In this document: in pieces, positions 36,614 to 44,663 of the stretch
Layout of the letters: each line of letters opens with the position of its first letter
Position numbering within the stretch: position 1 is the stretch's first letter
Assembly (NCBI RefSeq): GCF_000878195.1
Contig: NZ_JXST01000002.1
Span: 1-64,000 of the forward strand
DNA: 64,000 nucleotides
Direction of reading: 5' to 3'
Source: Mycolicibacterium llatzerense
GTDB lineage: Bacteria > Actinomycetota > Actinomycetes > Mycobacteriales > Mycobacteriaceae
Program-made: the position numbers and the translations under genes
Notes under the pieces: model-generated
The model's input: only the letters and a program-made list of their open reading frames with translations
What the model was told of the DNA's origin: nothing
Databases searched by the model: none

Positions 36614-36630
36614 ATTCAGCAGACTCCTAG
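36614..36630 (-). repeat. IS terminal inverted repeat, right
   Basis: Reverse complement of CTAGGAGTCTGCTGAAT. Confidence 0.88.
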
Positions 36631-36720
36631 CGGAATGTGGTCCGAACCGCCGGACGTTCACCTGCGATAGGGCATCGAAATGGATTGGAAGGCAGAGAAA
36701 TTCGCACAGACAGCCAGACG

Positions 36721-36746
36721 CGGACGCGGTGAAACTGCCGCGTCCG
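36721..36746 (-). terminator. GC-rich hairpin downstream of the small basic gene
   Basis: CGGACGCGG (36721-36729) and CCGCGTCCG (36738-36746), perfect 9-bp stem and 8-base loop. It lies about 60 bases beyond the end of the minus-strand gene at 36,807 and may terminate it. No T-tract. Confidence 0.45.
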
Positions 36747-36806
36747 GCGTCCAGGCTGTCAGTGACGCACTACGAAAAGCGTTGGCCTGCTTTGTTGTTC
36801 CCTGTG

Positions 36807-36938
36807 TCAGCGCTTCTTGGAGTGCAGCACGCCTTCGACCGGCGCCGGGTCCGTCTTGGCGCGCTTTTCCGCGCGTTTCTCTTTGAGCGACTTGCCGGGC
36901 TTCTTGGACATACTCTGGCGCGGAGATTTGTCAGACAT
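36807..36938 (-). CDS. 43-residue highly basic small protein
   Basis: Starts MSDKSPRQSMSKKPGKSLKE and ends GVLHSKKR; about a third of the residues are Lys or Arg, with no Cys and no hydrophobic segment. A similar KKxGKSxKxKRAEKRAK peptide recurs in mycobacterial genomes as I recall. AAAGGGG lies about eight bases before the ATG. It is divergent from the desaturase gene. It could bind nucleic acid or ribosomes; no evidence for either in the sequence beyond charge. Confidence 0.75.
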   Translation of the reverse strand: MSDKSPRQSMSKKPGKSLKEKRAEKRAKTDPAPVEGVLHSKKR

Positions 36939-37075
36939 GACTGGCCCCTTTGTTCGGGGGCCTGGATGGTCCCTATCTTCCGACCATACGCGCACCGCAG
37001 ACAGGCAGGCAATGCAGTAGTCAAGGCTACTGACGGCCCATGTGGCGCCGTTGCGTGCTGGGGCATAGGCTGGTG

Positions 37076-38224
37076 GTGACACACACCCTAGGTGGCCAAG
37101 ACCCGCTGCCGCGCGTAGACGGACCGGGAATTCCTTTGTCTATCAATGATATTGCCGCGTACGCGCGGCTGACCCCAGCGGACGTCGAGGCGTTCGGGGC
37201 TGAACTGGACACCATTCGCGCCGACGTCGAGGACTCCCTCGGTGCGAAAGATGCGGCCTATATCCGTCGCGTCATCACATTCCAGCGGATTCTGGACATC
37301 GTGGCGCGGCTCCAGATCGCCCGGAGTCGGTCCAGGGTCGGTTGGGCGGTGGGCTCGGCGGCGTTGGCGTACGCGAAAATCGTTGAGAATATGGAGATTG
37401 GGCACAACGTTTCGCACGGTCAATGGGACTGGATGAACGATCCGGAAATCCACTCAAGCACCTGGGAGTGGGACATGGTGGGGCCGTCGGCGCAGTGGCG
37501 GTACTCGCACAACTACCGCCACCATGTGTTCACCAATGTGGTCGGGGTGGATGACGACCTGGGATTCGGGGTACTCCGGGTGACCCGCGATCAACCCTGG
37601 AAGCCCGCATATCTGTGGCAGCCTCTGCGAAACATGTTGTTGGCCTTGGCCTTCGAATGGGGTATCGCGCGCCACGGATTTCATTCCGAAACCGAACGGG
37701 CCAGCACGGAGGACGCGAGGCAGGTGGTGAAGAAGGCGATGCTGATCAAGATCGCCCGACAGACCGCCAAGGACTACCTTGTCGTGCCCGCGCTCAGTCT
37801 GCGCCGCTGGCGCCGAACCCTGGCAGCCAACGCGACCGCCAACCTGCTGCGCAACCTGTGGTCGTACGTGGTGATCTTCTGCGGGCATTTTCCCGATGGC
37901 GTGCAGACCTTCGCCCCGGAGATCCTGCGGTCCGAGACCAGAGCGGAGTGGTATCTGCGTCAGATGCTGGGAGCCGCGGACTTCAAAGCCGGTCGGGTGC
38001 TGGCATTTTCGAGCGGAAACCTGTGCTACCAGATCGAGCATCACCTGTTTCCGGATCTGCCGAGCAATCGGTTGGCGCAGGTCAGTGTTCGGGTGCGTCA
38101 GCTGTGTGACAAGTACGACCTGCCTTACACCACCGGCTCGCTAACTCGGCAGTACTTGCAGACCGTGCGGACCATCTGTCGGCTGGCATTCCCGGATGGC
38201 GCTACGGCTGTCAGTCACGGATGA
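37076..38224 (+). CDS. DesA3-type stearoyl/acyl-CoA fatty acid desaturase
   Basis: About 382 residues, membrane di-iron desaturase. The three histidine boxes are intact: HNVSH within GHNVSHGQWDW (H110/H114), HNYRHH (H145-H150) and QIEHH (319-323). The segment NDPEIHSSTWEWDM is shared with M. tuberculosis DesA3 (Rv3229c), a stearoyl-CoA delta-9 desaturase. It lacks the ~40-residue basic tail of DesA3. No partner oxidoreductase (Rv3230c type) is adjacent. The start is uncertain: GTG 37076 (just after TAGGCT) is preferred, ATG 37040 and TTG 37138 are alternatives. Confidence 0.88.
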   Translation: MTHTLGGQDPLPRVDGPGIPLSINDIAAYARLTPADVEAFGAELDTIRADVEDSLGAKDAAYIRRVITFQRILDIVARLQIARSRSRVGWAVGSAALAYAKIVENMEIGHNVSHGQWDWMNDPEIHSSTWEWDMVGPSAQWRYSHNYRHHVFTNVVGVDDDLGFGVLRVTRDQPWKPAYLWQPLRNMLLALAFEWGIARHGFHSETERASTEDARQVVKKAMLIKIARQTAKDYLVVPALSLRRWRRTLAANATANLLRNLWSYVVIFCGHFPDGVQTFAPEILRSETRAEWYLRQMLGAADFKAGRVLAFSSGNLCYQIEHHLFPDLPSNRLAQVSVRVRQLCDKYDLPYTTGSLTRQYLQTVRTICRLAFPDGATAVSHG

Positions 38225-38245
38225 GCGCCGATGACCGGCAATGCG

Positions 38246-38419
38246 TCAAACGTCGAAGGCCCGTTGGATTTTGGCCCGCATCTGTCCGGTGTCGGCGGAG
38301 GCTTGATGCGCCTGTCCGTCGTCGTACGGTCCATTGTTGCCGACGCTGAAGCCGAAGTAGCTCTTGGTGGCGTCTGACGCACGTTTTGCTTTGCGGGCCA
38401 TGGTTTTTGCGAGTTTCAT
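38246..38419 (-). CDS. 57-residue basic small protein convergent with the desaturase
   Basis: An ATG-to-TGA frame encoding MKLAKTMARKAKRASDATKS, then YFGFSVGNNGPYDDGQ, ending IQRAFDV. The N-terminal third is a basic amphipathic stretch, and the rest is neutral with many Gly/Asn/Asp. It converges on the desaturase stop with 21 bases between. The upstream AGAAAGACC is only a weak ribosome-binding site. The amino-acid usage and helical start look like a real gene, but no family is recognised. Confidence 0.55.
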   Translation of the reverse strand: MKLAKTMARKAKRASDATKSYFGFSVGNNGPYDDGQAHQASADTGQMRAKIQRAFDV

Positions 38420-38895
38420 GTTTGGTCTTTCTATTGTCAGTTCAGTGCAGCGCGTTGGTCCGCGCTGGGTTTCAGGTCCGGTTTGTCAACCGCAGCCGAA
38501 TTACGTTGTCACCGTGGGTTACTCGGTGGCAACGGGCTCAGGCGCATTGGCGTAACACGTTGTATGCCTTCGGTTCTGGCATTCGGCCGCCCAGACGGGC
38601 ATGTCGGCAAGTTGTCGGCCATGGTGATCCGAAGGCATCAAGGGTCACCGATACGTTGGGCTCGAACAACTGGAGTTCTGTCCACCTGTCACACTACACC
38701 CGTTTGCTGCCGTGAACTGCAACGACTGGTCAACAGGGCCGCTGCTCGCTCCGCTCGGAGGGGCTCGGGGGTGTAGCGTGGAAGAGGTTGGGAACCCAGT
38801 CAGTGCGGGCGTAGTCAGCCTTTTGCCGCTTGCATTCCCCCGAGCAGCCGCTCGCGCCGGACACGCCTCGGTGACAACCACGCGACGGGATCACC
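38420..38895. other. 476-bp region without a supported gene
   Basis: No frame with plausible mycobacterial codon use or start signal was found. The region should hold the promoter of the glycan cluster that begins at 38,896. Immediately before that ATG only a weak GACGGGATC is present. Confidence 0.6.
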
Positions 38896-40083
38896 ATGAA
38901 ATCGCAAGCCAGTCTTCAATTTTCAGAAACATCGGTACTGAGTCACCAGAGTGCCGGCCTGCCGAGCTTCGGGATTCTGAGCACCTATCCACCGACACGA
39001 TGCGGCCTGGCGACCTTCAGCGCCGCACTGAGCCGCGGGTTGGCCGTCAACGGCGCTGATGTCAGTGTGGTTCGCGTCGCAGACGGGTCATCCACCAGTG
39101 ACGCTCGTGTCGTCGGGGAACTGACCAACGGATCGGCGTCGTCAGCGGCAGCGGCGGTGGATTTGCTCAGCCAGAGCGATGTCGCCGTGATCCAGCACGA
39201 GTACGGCATCTACGGCGGCCCCGACGGCGATGAAGTCGTCGACATCATCGGCGCCCTGCAGGTCCCGTCGATCGTTGTCGCACATACGATTCCGAAACAT
39301 CCGACGCGGCATCAGCGGTCGGTACTCGAGGCCATTGTGACGCTCGCCGACCAGGTGGTGGTGCTGTCCGACGCCGCGAGCGCGCAATTGCGTCACGGGT
39401 TCGATGTAGAGCGGCGGAAGATCAGCACGATTCCGCACGGTGCGACCGTTCCGGTTCATGGCTACACCAAACGCGGCGGCCGGCCGACGCTGCTGACCTG
39501 GGGCCTGCTGGGGCCGGGCAAAGGGGTCGAGCGCGTCATCGATGCGATGAGCGGGCTACACCAGCTCAACAGCCGGCCGCGTTACGTGGTCGCCGGCGAG
39601 ACCCATCCAAAGGTGATCGCCGCCGACGGCGAGGCCTACCGCGACGCCCGGATCGAGCAGGCACGGTGCACCGGGGTAGCCGATGCGGTGCACTTCGATG
39701 CCGGGTACCGCGACATCCCGTCGTTGATCGCGCTGATGCTGTCCGCAGCAGTGGTTGTGCTGCCGTATGACTCCACCGATCAGACCACGTCCGGCGTCTT
39801 GGTCGACACCATCGCCAGTGGCCGGCCGGTTGTCGCCACGGCCTTCCCCCATGCGGTCGAGCTGCTGTCGACCGGGGCCGGCATCGTGGTGGCGCACGAC
39901 GATCCCGACGCGCTCCGCACGGCGCTGCGCACGGTACTGACCGAACCTCGGTTGGCCGGCGCGATGTCGGCAGAGGCGCGCCGGCTGGCTCCGTCGATGG
40001 CCTGGCCGATCATCGCCAGGTCGTATCAAGCTCTGGCGCAACGGATTCTGACCAAGCGACCGGAGCGGACGTGGCTGCAATAG
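38896..40083 (+). CDS. GT4-type glycosyltransferase (GT-B fold)
   Basis: 395 residues. The acceptor half opens with FGILSTYPPTRCGLATFSAAL, a start typical of GT4 enzymes that use nucleotide-mannose. The donor half contains LLTWGLLGPGKGVERVIDAM, YVVAGETHPKV and the E-x7-E-like DSTDQTTSGVLVDTIASGRPVVAT region. Probably a mannosyl- or glucosyltransferase with cytosolic action. First gene of a tight three-gene operon (13-base overlap, then ATGA overlap) with a six-hairpin-like protein and a GH130 phosphorylase, which suggests one oligosaccharide made and recycled by the set. Confidence 0.88.
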   Translation: MKSQASLQFSETSVLSHQSAGLPSFGILSTYPPTRCGLATFSAALSRGLAVNGADVSVVRVADGSSTSDARVVGELTNGSASSAAAAVDLLSQSDVAVIQHEYGIYGGPDGDEVVDIIGALQVPSIVVAHTIPKHPTRHQRSVLEAIVTLADQVVVLSDAASAQLRHGFDVERRKISTIPHGATVPVHGYTKRGGRPTLLTWGLLGPGKGVERVIDAMSGLHQLNSRPRYVVAGETHPKVIAADGEAYRDARIEQARCTGVADAVHFDAGYRDIPSLIALMLSAAVVVLPYDSTDQTTSGVLVDTIASGRPVVATAFPHAVELLSTGAGIVVAHDDPDALRTALRTVLTEPRLAGAMSAEARRLAPSMAWPIIARSYQALAQRILTKRPERTWLQ

Positions 40084-41093
40084 TGCCGTCCCCGAAGTTC
40101 GACCATCTGCTCGCGTTGACTGATCGGCATGGCACCTTCGAGCATGCGTGTGGCGCCGAGCCGCGCCTGGAACACGGTTACTGCACGGACGACATGGCCA
40201 GAGTTCTGGTCGTTGCCAGTCGCGAACCTGACGCCGGGGACGCCGTGCATGCACTGGCCAGGTTGGCCGTGAAGTTCCTCAACGAGGCGCAGGCGTTCGC
40301 CGGCGGCTGCCGTAACCGGATGGACCGCCACGGTCGCTGGACCGACGACTTCGCGTTCGAGGACTGCTGGGGACGCTGCCTGTGGGGCTTGGGCACGGCC
40401 GCCGCGCACAGCGATGTCGGTCTGGTCCGCAGCCTGTCGGTGGTCCAGTTCGAGCGAGCCGCACATGGCCGGTCGGTATGGCCGCGCGCGATGGCGTTCG
40501 CGGCGCTGGGCGCCGCCGAGTTGCTCAGCGTCGATCCTGACCATGCGGCGGCGCGTCACCTCATCGATGACTACGCCGCGGGTGTGGCAGAGCCGAACGG
40601 CGACCGGGATTGGCCATGGCCTGAGGCACGGCTGTCGTACGCCAATGCGCTACTGCCCGAGGCGATGATCGCGGCCGGCGTCGCCCGGGACGACTCGGAG
40701 CTGTGCCAGCACGGCCTGGACCTGTTGGAATGGCTGATCGATGGCGAGACCGTCGACGGGCACCTGTCGGTGAGCCCGGCCGGGGGCTGGGCGGCAGGCG
40801 ATCCTCGGCCCGGATTCGACCAGCAACCCATCGAGGTGGCCACGCTGGCCGATGCGTGCGCCCGCGCCTCCGATGTGGACGCCAGCGCGCTCTGGCCGAA
40901 CACCGTCCGGGCAGCTGCGGCCTGGTTCCAAGGCACGAACGATGTCGGAGCGACGATGTGGAATCCGGCAACCGGCGGCGGATTCGACGGACTGCAGGCC
41001 GACGGGGTCAACCTCAACCAGGGCGCCGAGTCGACGCTCGCGGTGCTGTCCACGTTCCAGCAGGCCCGCCGCCTGGTCACGGTGTCCCAATGA
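40071..41093 (+). CDS. Six-hairpin (alpha/alpha-barrel) glycosidase-like protein
   Basis: 340 residues, rich in helix pairs: GYCTDDMARVLVVASRE, AFEDCWGRCLWGLGTAAAH, RLSYANALLPEAMIAAG and ATMWNPATGGGFDGLQ. These are features of alpha/alpha-barrel glycan-processing proteins. Acidic residues in CTDD and FEDCWGR are candidate catalytic or sugar-binding residues. No characterised family can be assigned with confidence. GTG 40071 has GGAGCG about five bases upstream and overlaps the GT gene by 13 bases; the stop overlaps the GH130 start (ATGA). Confidence 0.75.
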   Translation: MAAIVPSPKFDHLLALTDRHGTFEHACGAEPRLEHGYCTDDMARVLVVASREPDAGDAVHALARLAVKFLNEAQAFAGGCRNRMDRHGRWTDDFAFEDCWGRCLWGLGTAAAHSDVGLVRSLSVVQFERAAHGRSVWPRAMAFAALGAAELLSVDPDHAAARHLIDDYAAGVAEPNGDRDWPWPEARLSYANALLPEAMIAAGVARDDSELCQHGLDLLEWLIDGETVDGHLSVSPAGGWAAGDPRPGFDQQPIEVATLADACARASDVDASALWPNTVRAAAAWFQGTNDVGATMWNPATGGGFDGLQADGVNLNQGAESTLAVLSTFQQARRLVTVSQ

Positions 41094-42568
41094 CCGCAGT
41101 GCGGTCGGGGCTGGTCACACGAAGCAGGCTGCGGTTGACCGCAGACCCGGCACGGGTGATCACCCGGCTGTTCGTTCCGGGGCAGGAGGGCTTCGAGGTC
41201 CAGGATTCGCGCGCCGGTGCCGTGCTGCAGCGAGTGCTGGCGCTGGACGAGGCCGACGTGCGGTCAGCGCTCGACAGCGTCGTCCGTCGATTCGACCACC
41301 GGCACCGTGATCTGGCTGGTACCTTTCGGCGCCATGCGCGCGAGCTCGCTGATCGCCTCGAGCCCGGCACCAAAATCTCCGAGACTCGAATGTTGTTGGT
41401 GGGTGCGACATTCACCAGTGAGTTCGCGATCGAGGGGGCAGCACTGTGCAATCCGAGCATCGTCGCGCACCCTGATCAGACGGGTGTGGCCGCGGGCAGT
41501 CTGCGATTTGTGCTGAGCGTCAGGGGAATCGGGGAGGGGCATCGGTCCTCGATCGGGTTTCGGACGGGCACCGTGGACCATGCGGGCTGCGTCACGATCG
41601 ACGATCGAGCTCCGGTCGCCACTGTCGGCACCGTGGTGCCGACACTGCTCGACGCGGTGGTGTTTCGCAGCGAGCTGGCCCGATTGGACGACGCCGGCGA
41701 GGCCGCCGACTATGTGCTCGACGCGCTGGGCGACCAGTTCACCCGCACCGACCTCGATGAACAGGTGGACAAGCTGCTGCTCCACCGCAGCACCCGCAAG
41801 CACGCGCCGGCGACCATCGCGCTGATCCGGGATATCGCCGATCGGTCGTATGCTGTCGAATTCTCCTCAGCCACAGACATTTCCGAGCATGTGCTCTGGC
41901 CGGCAACTGGTGCCGAGGCGGCCGGCATGGAAGACGCGCGCTTCGTCCGCTTCGTCGACGACGACGGTACCGCCACCTACCACGCCACCTACACGGCGTA
42001 CAGCGGATCGCAGATTCGTCAGCAGTTGTTGACGACCGACGACTTTCGCTCGTTCACGTCGATGCCGATGGTCGGCGCGGCGGCCGCGAACAAGGGCCTG
42101 GCGCTGTTTCCCCGCCGGATATCCGGACGGTTCGCAGCGATGTCCCGGTCGGACCGGGAATCGAACACCCTGGCCTACTCCGACCACCTTTCGGTGTGGA
42201 GCGATGCGTCGACCTGCCAGCGTCCGGTAGAGGCCTGGGAGACACTGCAATTGGGCAACTGCGGGGCACCCATCGAGACCGACGCGGGCTGGCTCGTGCT
42301 CACCCATGGTGTCGGTCCGATGCGGACGTACTCGATCGGCGCGGTTCTGCTCGACCTCGATGACCCGACCCGGATCATCGGTCGGTTGCCGGAGCCTCTG
42401 CTGAGCCCCGAGAGTGACGAGCAGGACGGCTACGTGCCGAACGTGGTGTATTCGTGTGGCGCCGTGGTGCACGGCGACACCCTGGTGCTGCCCTACGGTA
42501 TCGGCGATGCCGCAATAGGTTTCGCCACTGTGCCGCTGCCGGAGCTACTGGCGGTGCTGCGTCTTTAG
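41090..42568 (+). CDS. GH130 beta-mannoside phosphorylase-like protein
   Basis: 492 residues. The C-terminal five-bladed propeller (about 230-492) carries GH130 signatures: AGMEDARFVRFVDDDGTATY (with the conserved Glu/Asp/Arg), FPRRISGRFAAMSR, NCGAPIETDAGWLVLTHGVG and DGYVPNVVYSCGAVV. GH130 enzymes phosphorolyse beta-1,4- or beta-1,2-mannosides to mannose-1-phosphate. The N-terminal ~200 residues (starting TAVRSGLVTRSRLRLTADPA) form an extra domain that many longer GH130 proteins share. Third gene of the cluster; ATG 41090 overlaps the preceding stop. Confidence 0.87.
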   Translation: MTAVRSGLVTRSRLRLTADPARVITRLFVPGQEGFEVQDSRAGAVLQRVLALDEADVRSALDSVVRRFDHRHRDLAGTFRRHARELADRLEPGTKISETRMLLVGATFTSEFAIEGAALCNPSIVAHPDQTGVAAGSLRFVLSVRGIGEGHRSSIGFRTGTVDHAGCVTIDDRAPVATVGTVVPTLLDAVVFRSELARLDDAGEAADYVLDALGDQFTRTDLDEQVDKLLLHRSTRKHAPATIALIRDIADRSYAVEFSSATDISEHVLWPATGAEAAGMEDARFVRFVDDDGTATYHATYTAYSGSQIRQQLLTTDDFRSFTSMPMVGAAAANKGLALFPRRISGRFAAMSRSDRESNTLAYSDHLSVWSDASTCQRPVEAWETLQLGNCGAPIETDAGWLVLTHGVGPMRTYSIGAVLLDLDDPTRIIGRLPEPLLSPESDEQDGYVPNVVYSCGAVVHGDTLVLPYGIGDAAIGFATVPLPELLAVLRL

Positions 42569-42571
42569 GGC

Positions 42572-43444
42572 CTATTGCGGGACGTGCAGCCGCACCATCC
42601 GCGTCGTCGAACTCTCGTCCAGCTCGACGACGTCGGTGCGCGAGCGCAGGAAATCGCTGAAAGACCGGAATCCCAGGGACTTTTCGCTGAACGACGGGTC
42701 CATCCGCTTCATCTGCGCCTTGACCGCCGAGTTGTGCAGCCACTCGACGTCGTCCTTCTCCAGCCCGATCTGCAGCGCGCGGGTCAGTAGAGCGGTCGCC
42801 GAGATCTGAGGATCCGGGGGTTCGGGCTCGGTGGGCTCGGTGGGTTCGGCGGTGCGGCGGGCGCGTTTCGGCGGCGCTGATTCGGCGGACGGCTCGAGTG
42901 CCGGGACGCCGGGCAGCGCGTCGTAGCTGACGAACTCGTCGCAAGCCGCCGCGAGCGCCCGGCTCGACGATCCGGCCACCCCGATACCCACCACGTACCG
43001 GCCAAGACGCTTGCAGCGCTGGGCCAGCGGAATGTAGTCCGAATCGCCGGCGGCGATGACGACGTGGGTGAGGTCGGGTAGCCGGAACATGTCTTCGACC
43101 GTGTCGACGGCCAGCCGGATGTCGGCGCCGTTCTTGCCGTACGCCGCGGCGGGGAAGAGCTGCACCAGGTCCACCGCGCGGCCGACGAGCTGCTGGCGGT
43201 AGCCGGCGTTGACGTCGGCGGACCAGTCCGCGTAGGCGCGGGTGAGCACCAACGTGCCGAAGGACGACGCGAAATCCAGCACCGCCCCGACGTCGACGGT
43301 GGCCTGGGTCAGCTTGTCCTGTTCGAGGCCCTTGGCCTTGTCTTTCTGAAACGAGTTGCGGCCGTGGACCTGGTCGTACCGCGATATCACGATGTTGTCG
43401 AAGTCGAGGTAGACCGCTACGCGGCTGGCAGCGGTATCCGTCAT
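42572..43444 (-). CDS. NYN-domain (PIN-like) RNase-type protein with C-terminal LOTUS-like domain
   Basis: 290 residues. The N-terminal NYN/LabA domain (about 5-165) shows VAVYLDFDNIVISRYD and HVVIAAGDSDYIPLAQRCKRLG, with the acidic residues (D14, D16 and the GDSD pair) of PIN-like nucleases. A Pro/Glu-rich linker (about 185-215, TEPTEPEPPDPQ) leads to an OST-HTH/LOTUS-like end (LHNSAVKAQMKRMDPSFSEK, then FRSFSDFLRS). Likely an RNA-binding or RNA-cutting protein. It converges on the GH130 gene with three bases between stops. Confidence 0.87.
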   Translation of the reverse strand: MTDTAASRVAVYLDFDNIVISRYDQVHGRNSFQKDKAKGLEQDKLTQATVDVGAVLDFASSFGTLVLTRAYADWSADVNAGYRQQLVGRAVDLVQLFPAAAYGKNGADIRLAVDTVEDMFRLPDLTHVVIAAGDSDYIPLAQRCKRLGRYVVGIGVAGSSSRALAAACDEFVSYDALPGVPALEPSAESAPPKRARRTAEPTEPTEPEPPDPQISATALLTRALQIGLEKDDVEWLHNSAVKAQMKRMDPSFSEKSLGFRSFSDFLRSRTDVVELDESSTTRMVRLHVPQ

Positions 43445-43519
43445 CTGTCTAGTGTCGTCTATCCCGGCGAGTAAAAGCTCCGAACCCCACTCGGGCGCCC
43501 TTTTTTGCGCGCCAATGCA

Positions 43520-43525
43520 TAACCT
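43520..43525 (+). promoter_or_regulatory. -10 box of leaderless FGE gene
   Basis: TAACCT, six bases, then GTG 43532. Confidence 0.62.
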
Positions 43526-43531
43526 GTCGGG

Positions 43532-44407
43532 GTGCTCACCGAACTGATCGCCCTCAGCGGCGGGTCGTACCGCATGGGTTCGCAGGGCTTCTACCCGGAG
43601 GAAGCGCCGGTCCACGATGTGACAGTCGCGCCGTTCTCGATCGAGCGGCATCCGGTCACCAACGGGCAGTTCGCCGAATTCGTCTCCGAGACCGGCTATG
43701 TCACCGTTGCCGAGCAACAACTCGATCCGGCAGCGTTTCCCGGTGTGCCCGCCGAAGACCTCATTCCCGGTGCGCTGGTGTTCCATCCCACCGCGGGACC
43801 GGTGGACTTACGCAACTGGCGGCAATGGTGGACCTGGGTGCCCGGCGCCTGTTGGCGGCATCCCTTCGGTCCCGAATCGTCGATCGCAGACCGGCTCGAC
43901 CACCCGGTGATCCAGGTCGCCTATCCGGACGCGGCGGCGTACGCGGCGTGGGCGGGACGGCGACTACCCAGTGAAGAGCAGTGGGAGTACGCCGCCCGCG
44001 CGGGCGCGACGACGGTCTACGCCTGGGGCGACGACGTGCGGCCCGACGGGCAGCTGATGGCCAACACCTGGCAGGGCCAGTTCCCCTACCGCAACACGGG
44101 TGCGCTGGGCTGGGTGGGCACGACACCCGTTGGCACGTTCCCGCCCAACGGCTTTGGGTTGGTCGACATGATCGGCAACGTGTGGGAGTGGACCACCACC
44201 CGGTACACGCCGCGGCATCAGGACAATCCCGAGGTCTCCGGATGCTGCCCGGCGCCGTCCGGTGACCCGGCGATCATGCAAACCCTCAAGGGCGGCTCGC
44301 ACCTGTGCGCGCCGGAGTACTGCCATCGGTACCGGCCGGCGGCGCGGTCGTCGCAGTCACAGGACAGCGCGACATCGCACATCGGGTTCCGCTGCATCGC
44401 CGACTGA
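43532..44407 (+). CDS. Formylglycine-generating enzyme
   Basis: 291 residues of the SUMF1/FGE family, which converts the Cys of type I sulfatases (CxPxR) to formylglycine. FGE landmarks: GGSYRMGSQGFYPEEAPVHD, HPVTNGQFAEFV, RRLPSEEQWEYAARAG, MIGNVWEW and the copper-binding cysteines C259 and C264 in LCAPEYCHRYRPAARSS. The end GFRC is typical. No sulfatase gene is in this window, so the client lies elsewhere. Similar to M. tuberculosis Rv0712. Confidence 0.93.
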   Translation: MLTELIALSGGSYRMGSQGFYPEEAPVHDVTVAPFSIERHPVTNGQFAEFVSETGYVTVAEQQLDPAAFPGVPAEDLIPGALVFHPTAGPVDLRNWRQWWTWVPGACWRHPFGPESSIADRLDHPVIQVAYPDAAAYAAWAGRRLPSEEQWEYAARAGATTVYAWGDDVRPDGQLMANTWQGQFPYRNTGALGWVGTTPVGTFPPNGFGLVDMIGNVWEWTTTRYTPRHQDNPEVSGCCPAPSGDPAIMQTLKGGSHLCAPEYCHRYRPAARSSQSQDSATSHIGFRCIAD

Positions 44408-44663
44408 GCTGGCGCGCGAATCGGTCGCCTCTCCGTTCGTCGCCAACCTCGCCGGAGGAAAGGCCTTGCAGTTCAACGGACTTGACGACGCAAGCTTGGG
44501 TCGGCTGAACCGGATGTCGGGGCGGTTGGGCGCGTAGGCGCTTGGGTGCTTCATCGAATCCGGTGCCCAATGACGGCGTTGCTAGCGCGACGCTGACGTC
44601 GAGCCAATTGCCAGACACGGGAAACTGGCGGACTTCTCCGGGCGGCACGGGCATGATGGACGT

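Larger units (their letters stand above)
34853..36630 (-). mobile_element. IS1182-family insertion sequence
   Basis: A complete element of about 1.78 kb with terminal inverted repeats CTAGGAGTCTGCTGAAT at 34853-34869 and (inverted) 36614-36630. The outer CTAG occurs at both ends and is itself a palindrome, so it may be the duplicated target rather than part of the repeat; the element would then be 34857-36626. One full-length transposase gene. The flanking DNA (34734-34852 and 36631-36800) shows no gene that was clearly split. Confidence 0.9.

Noticed and set aside
36680..36886. 68-codon plus-strand frame beginning MDWKAEKFAQTARRG
   Set aside because: Runs through a GC-rich hairpin and antisense into the 43-residue basic gene; the second half is frame-shadow sequence.
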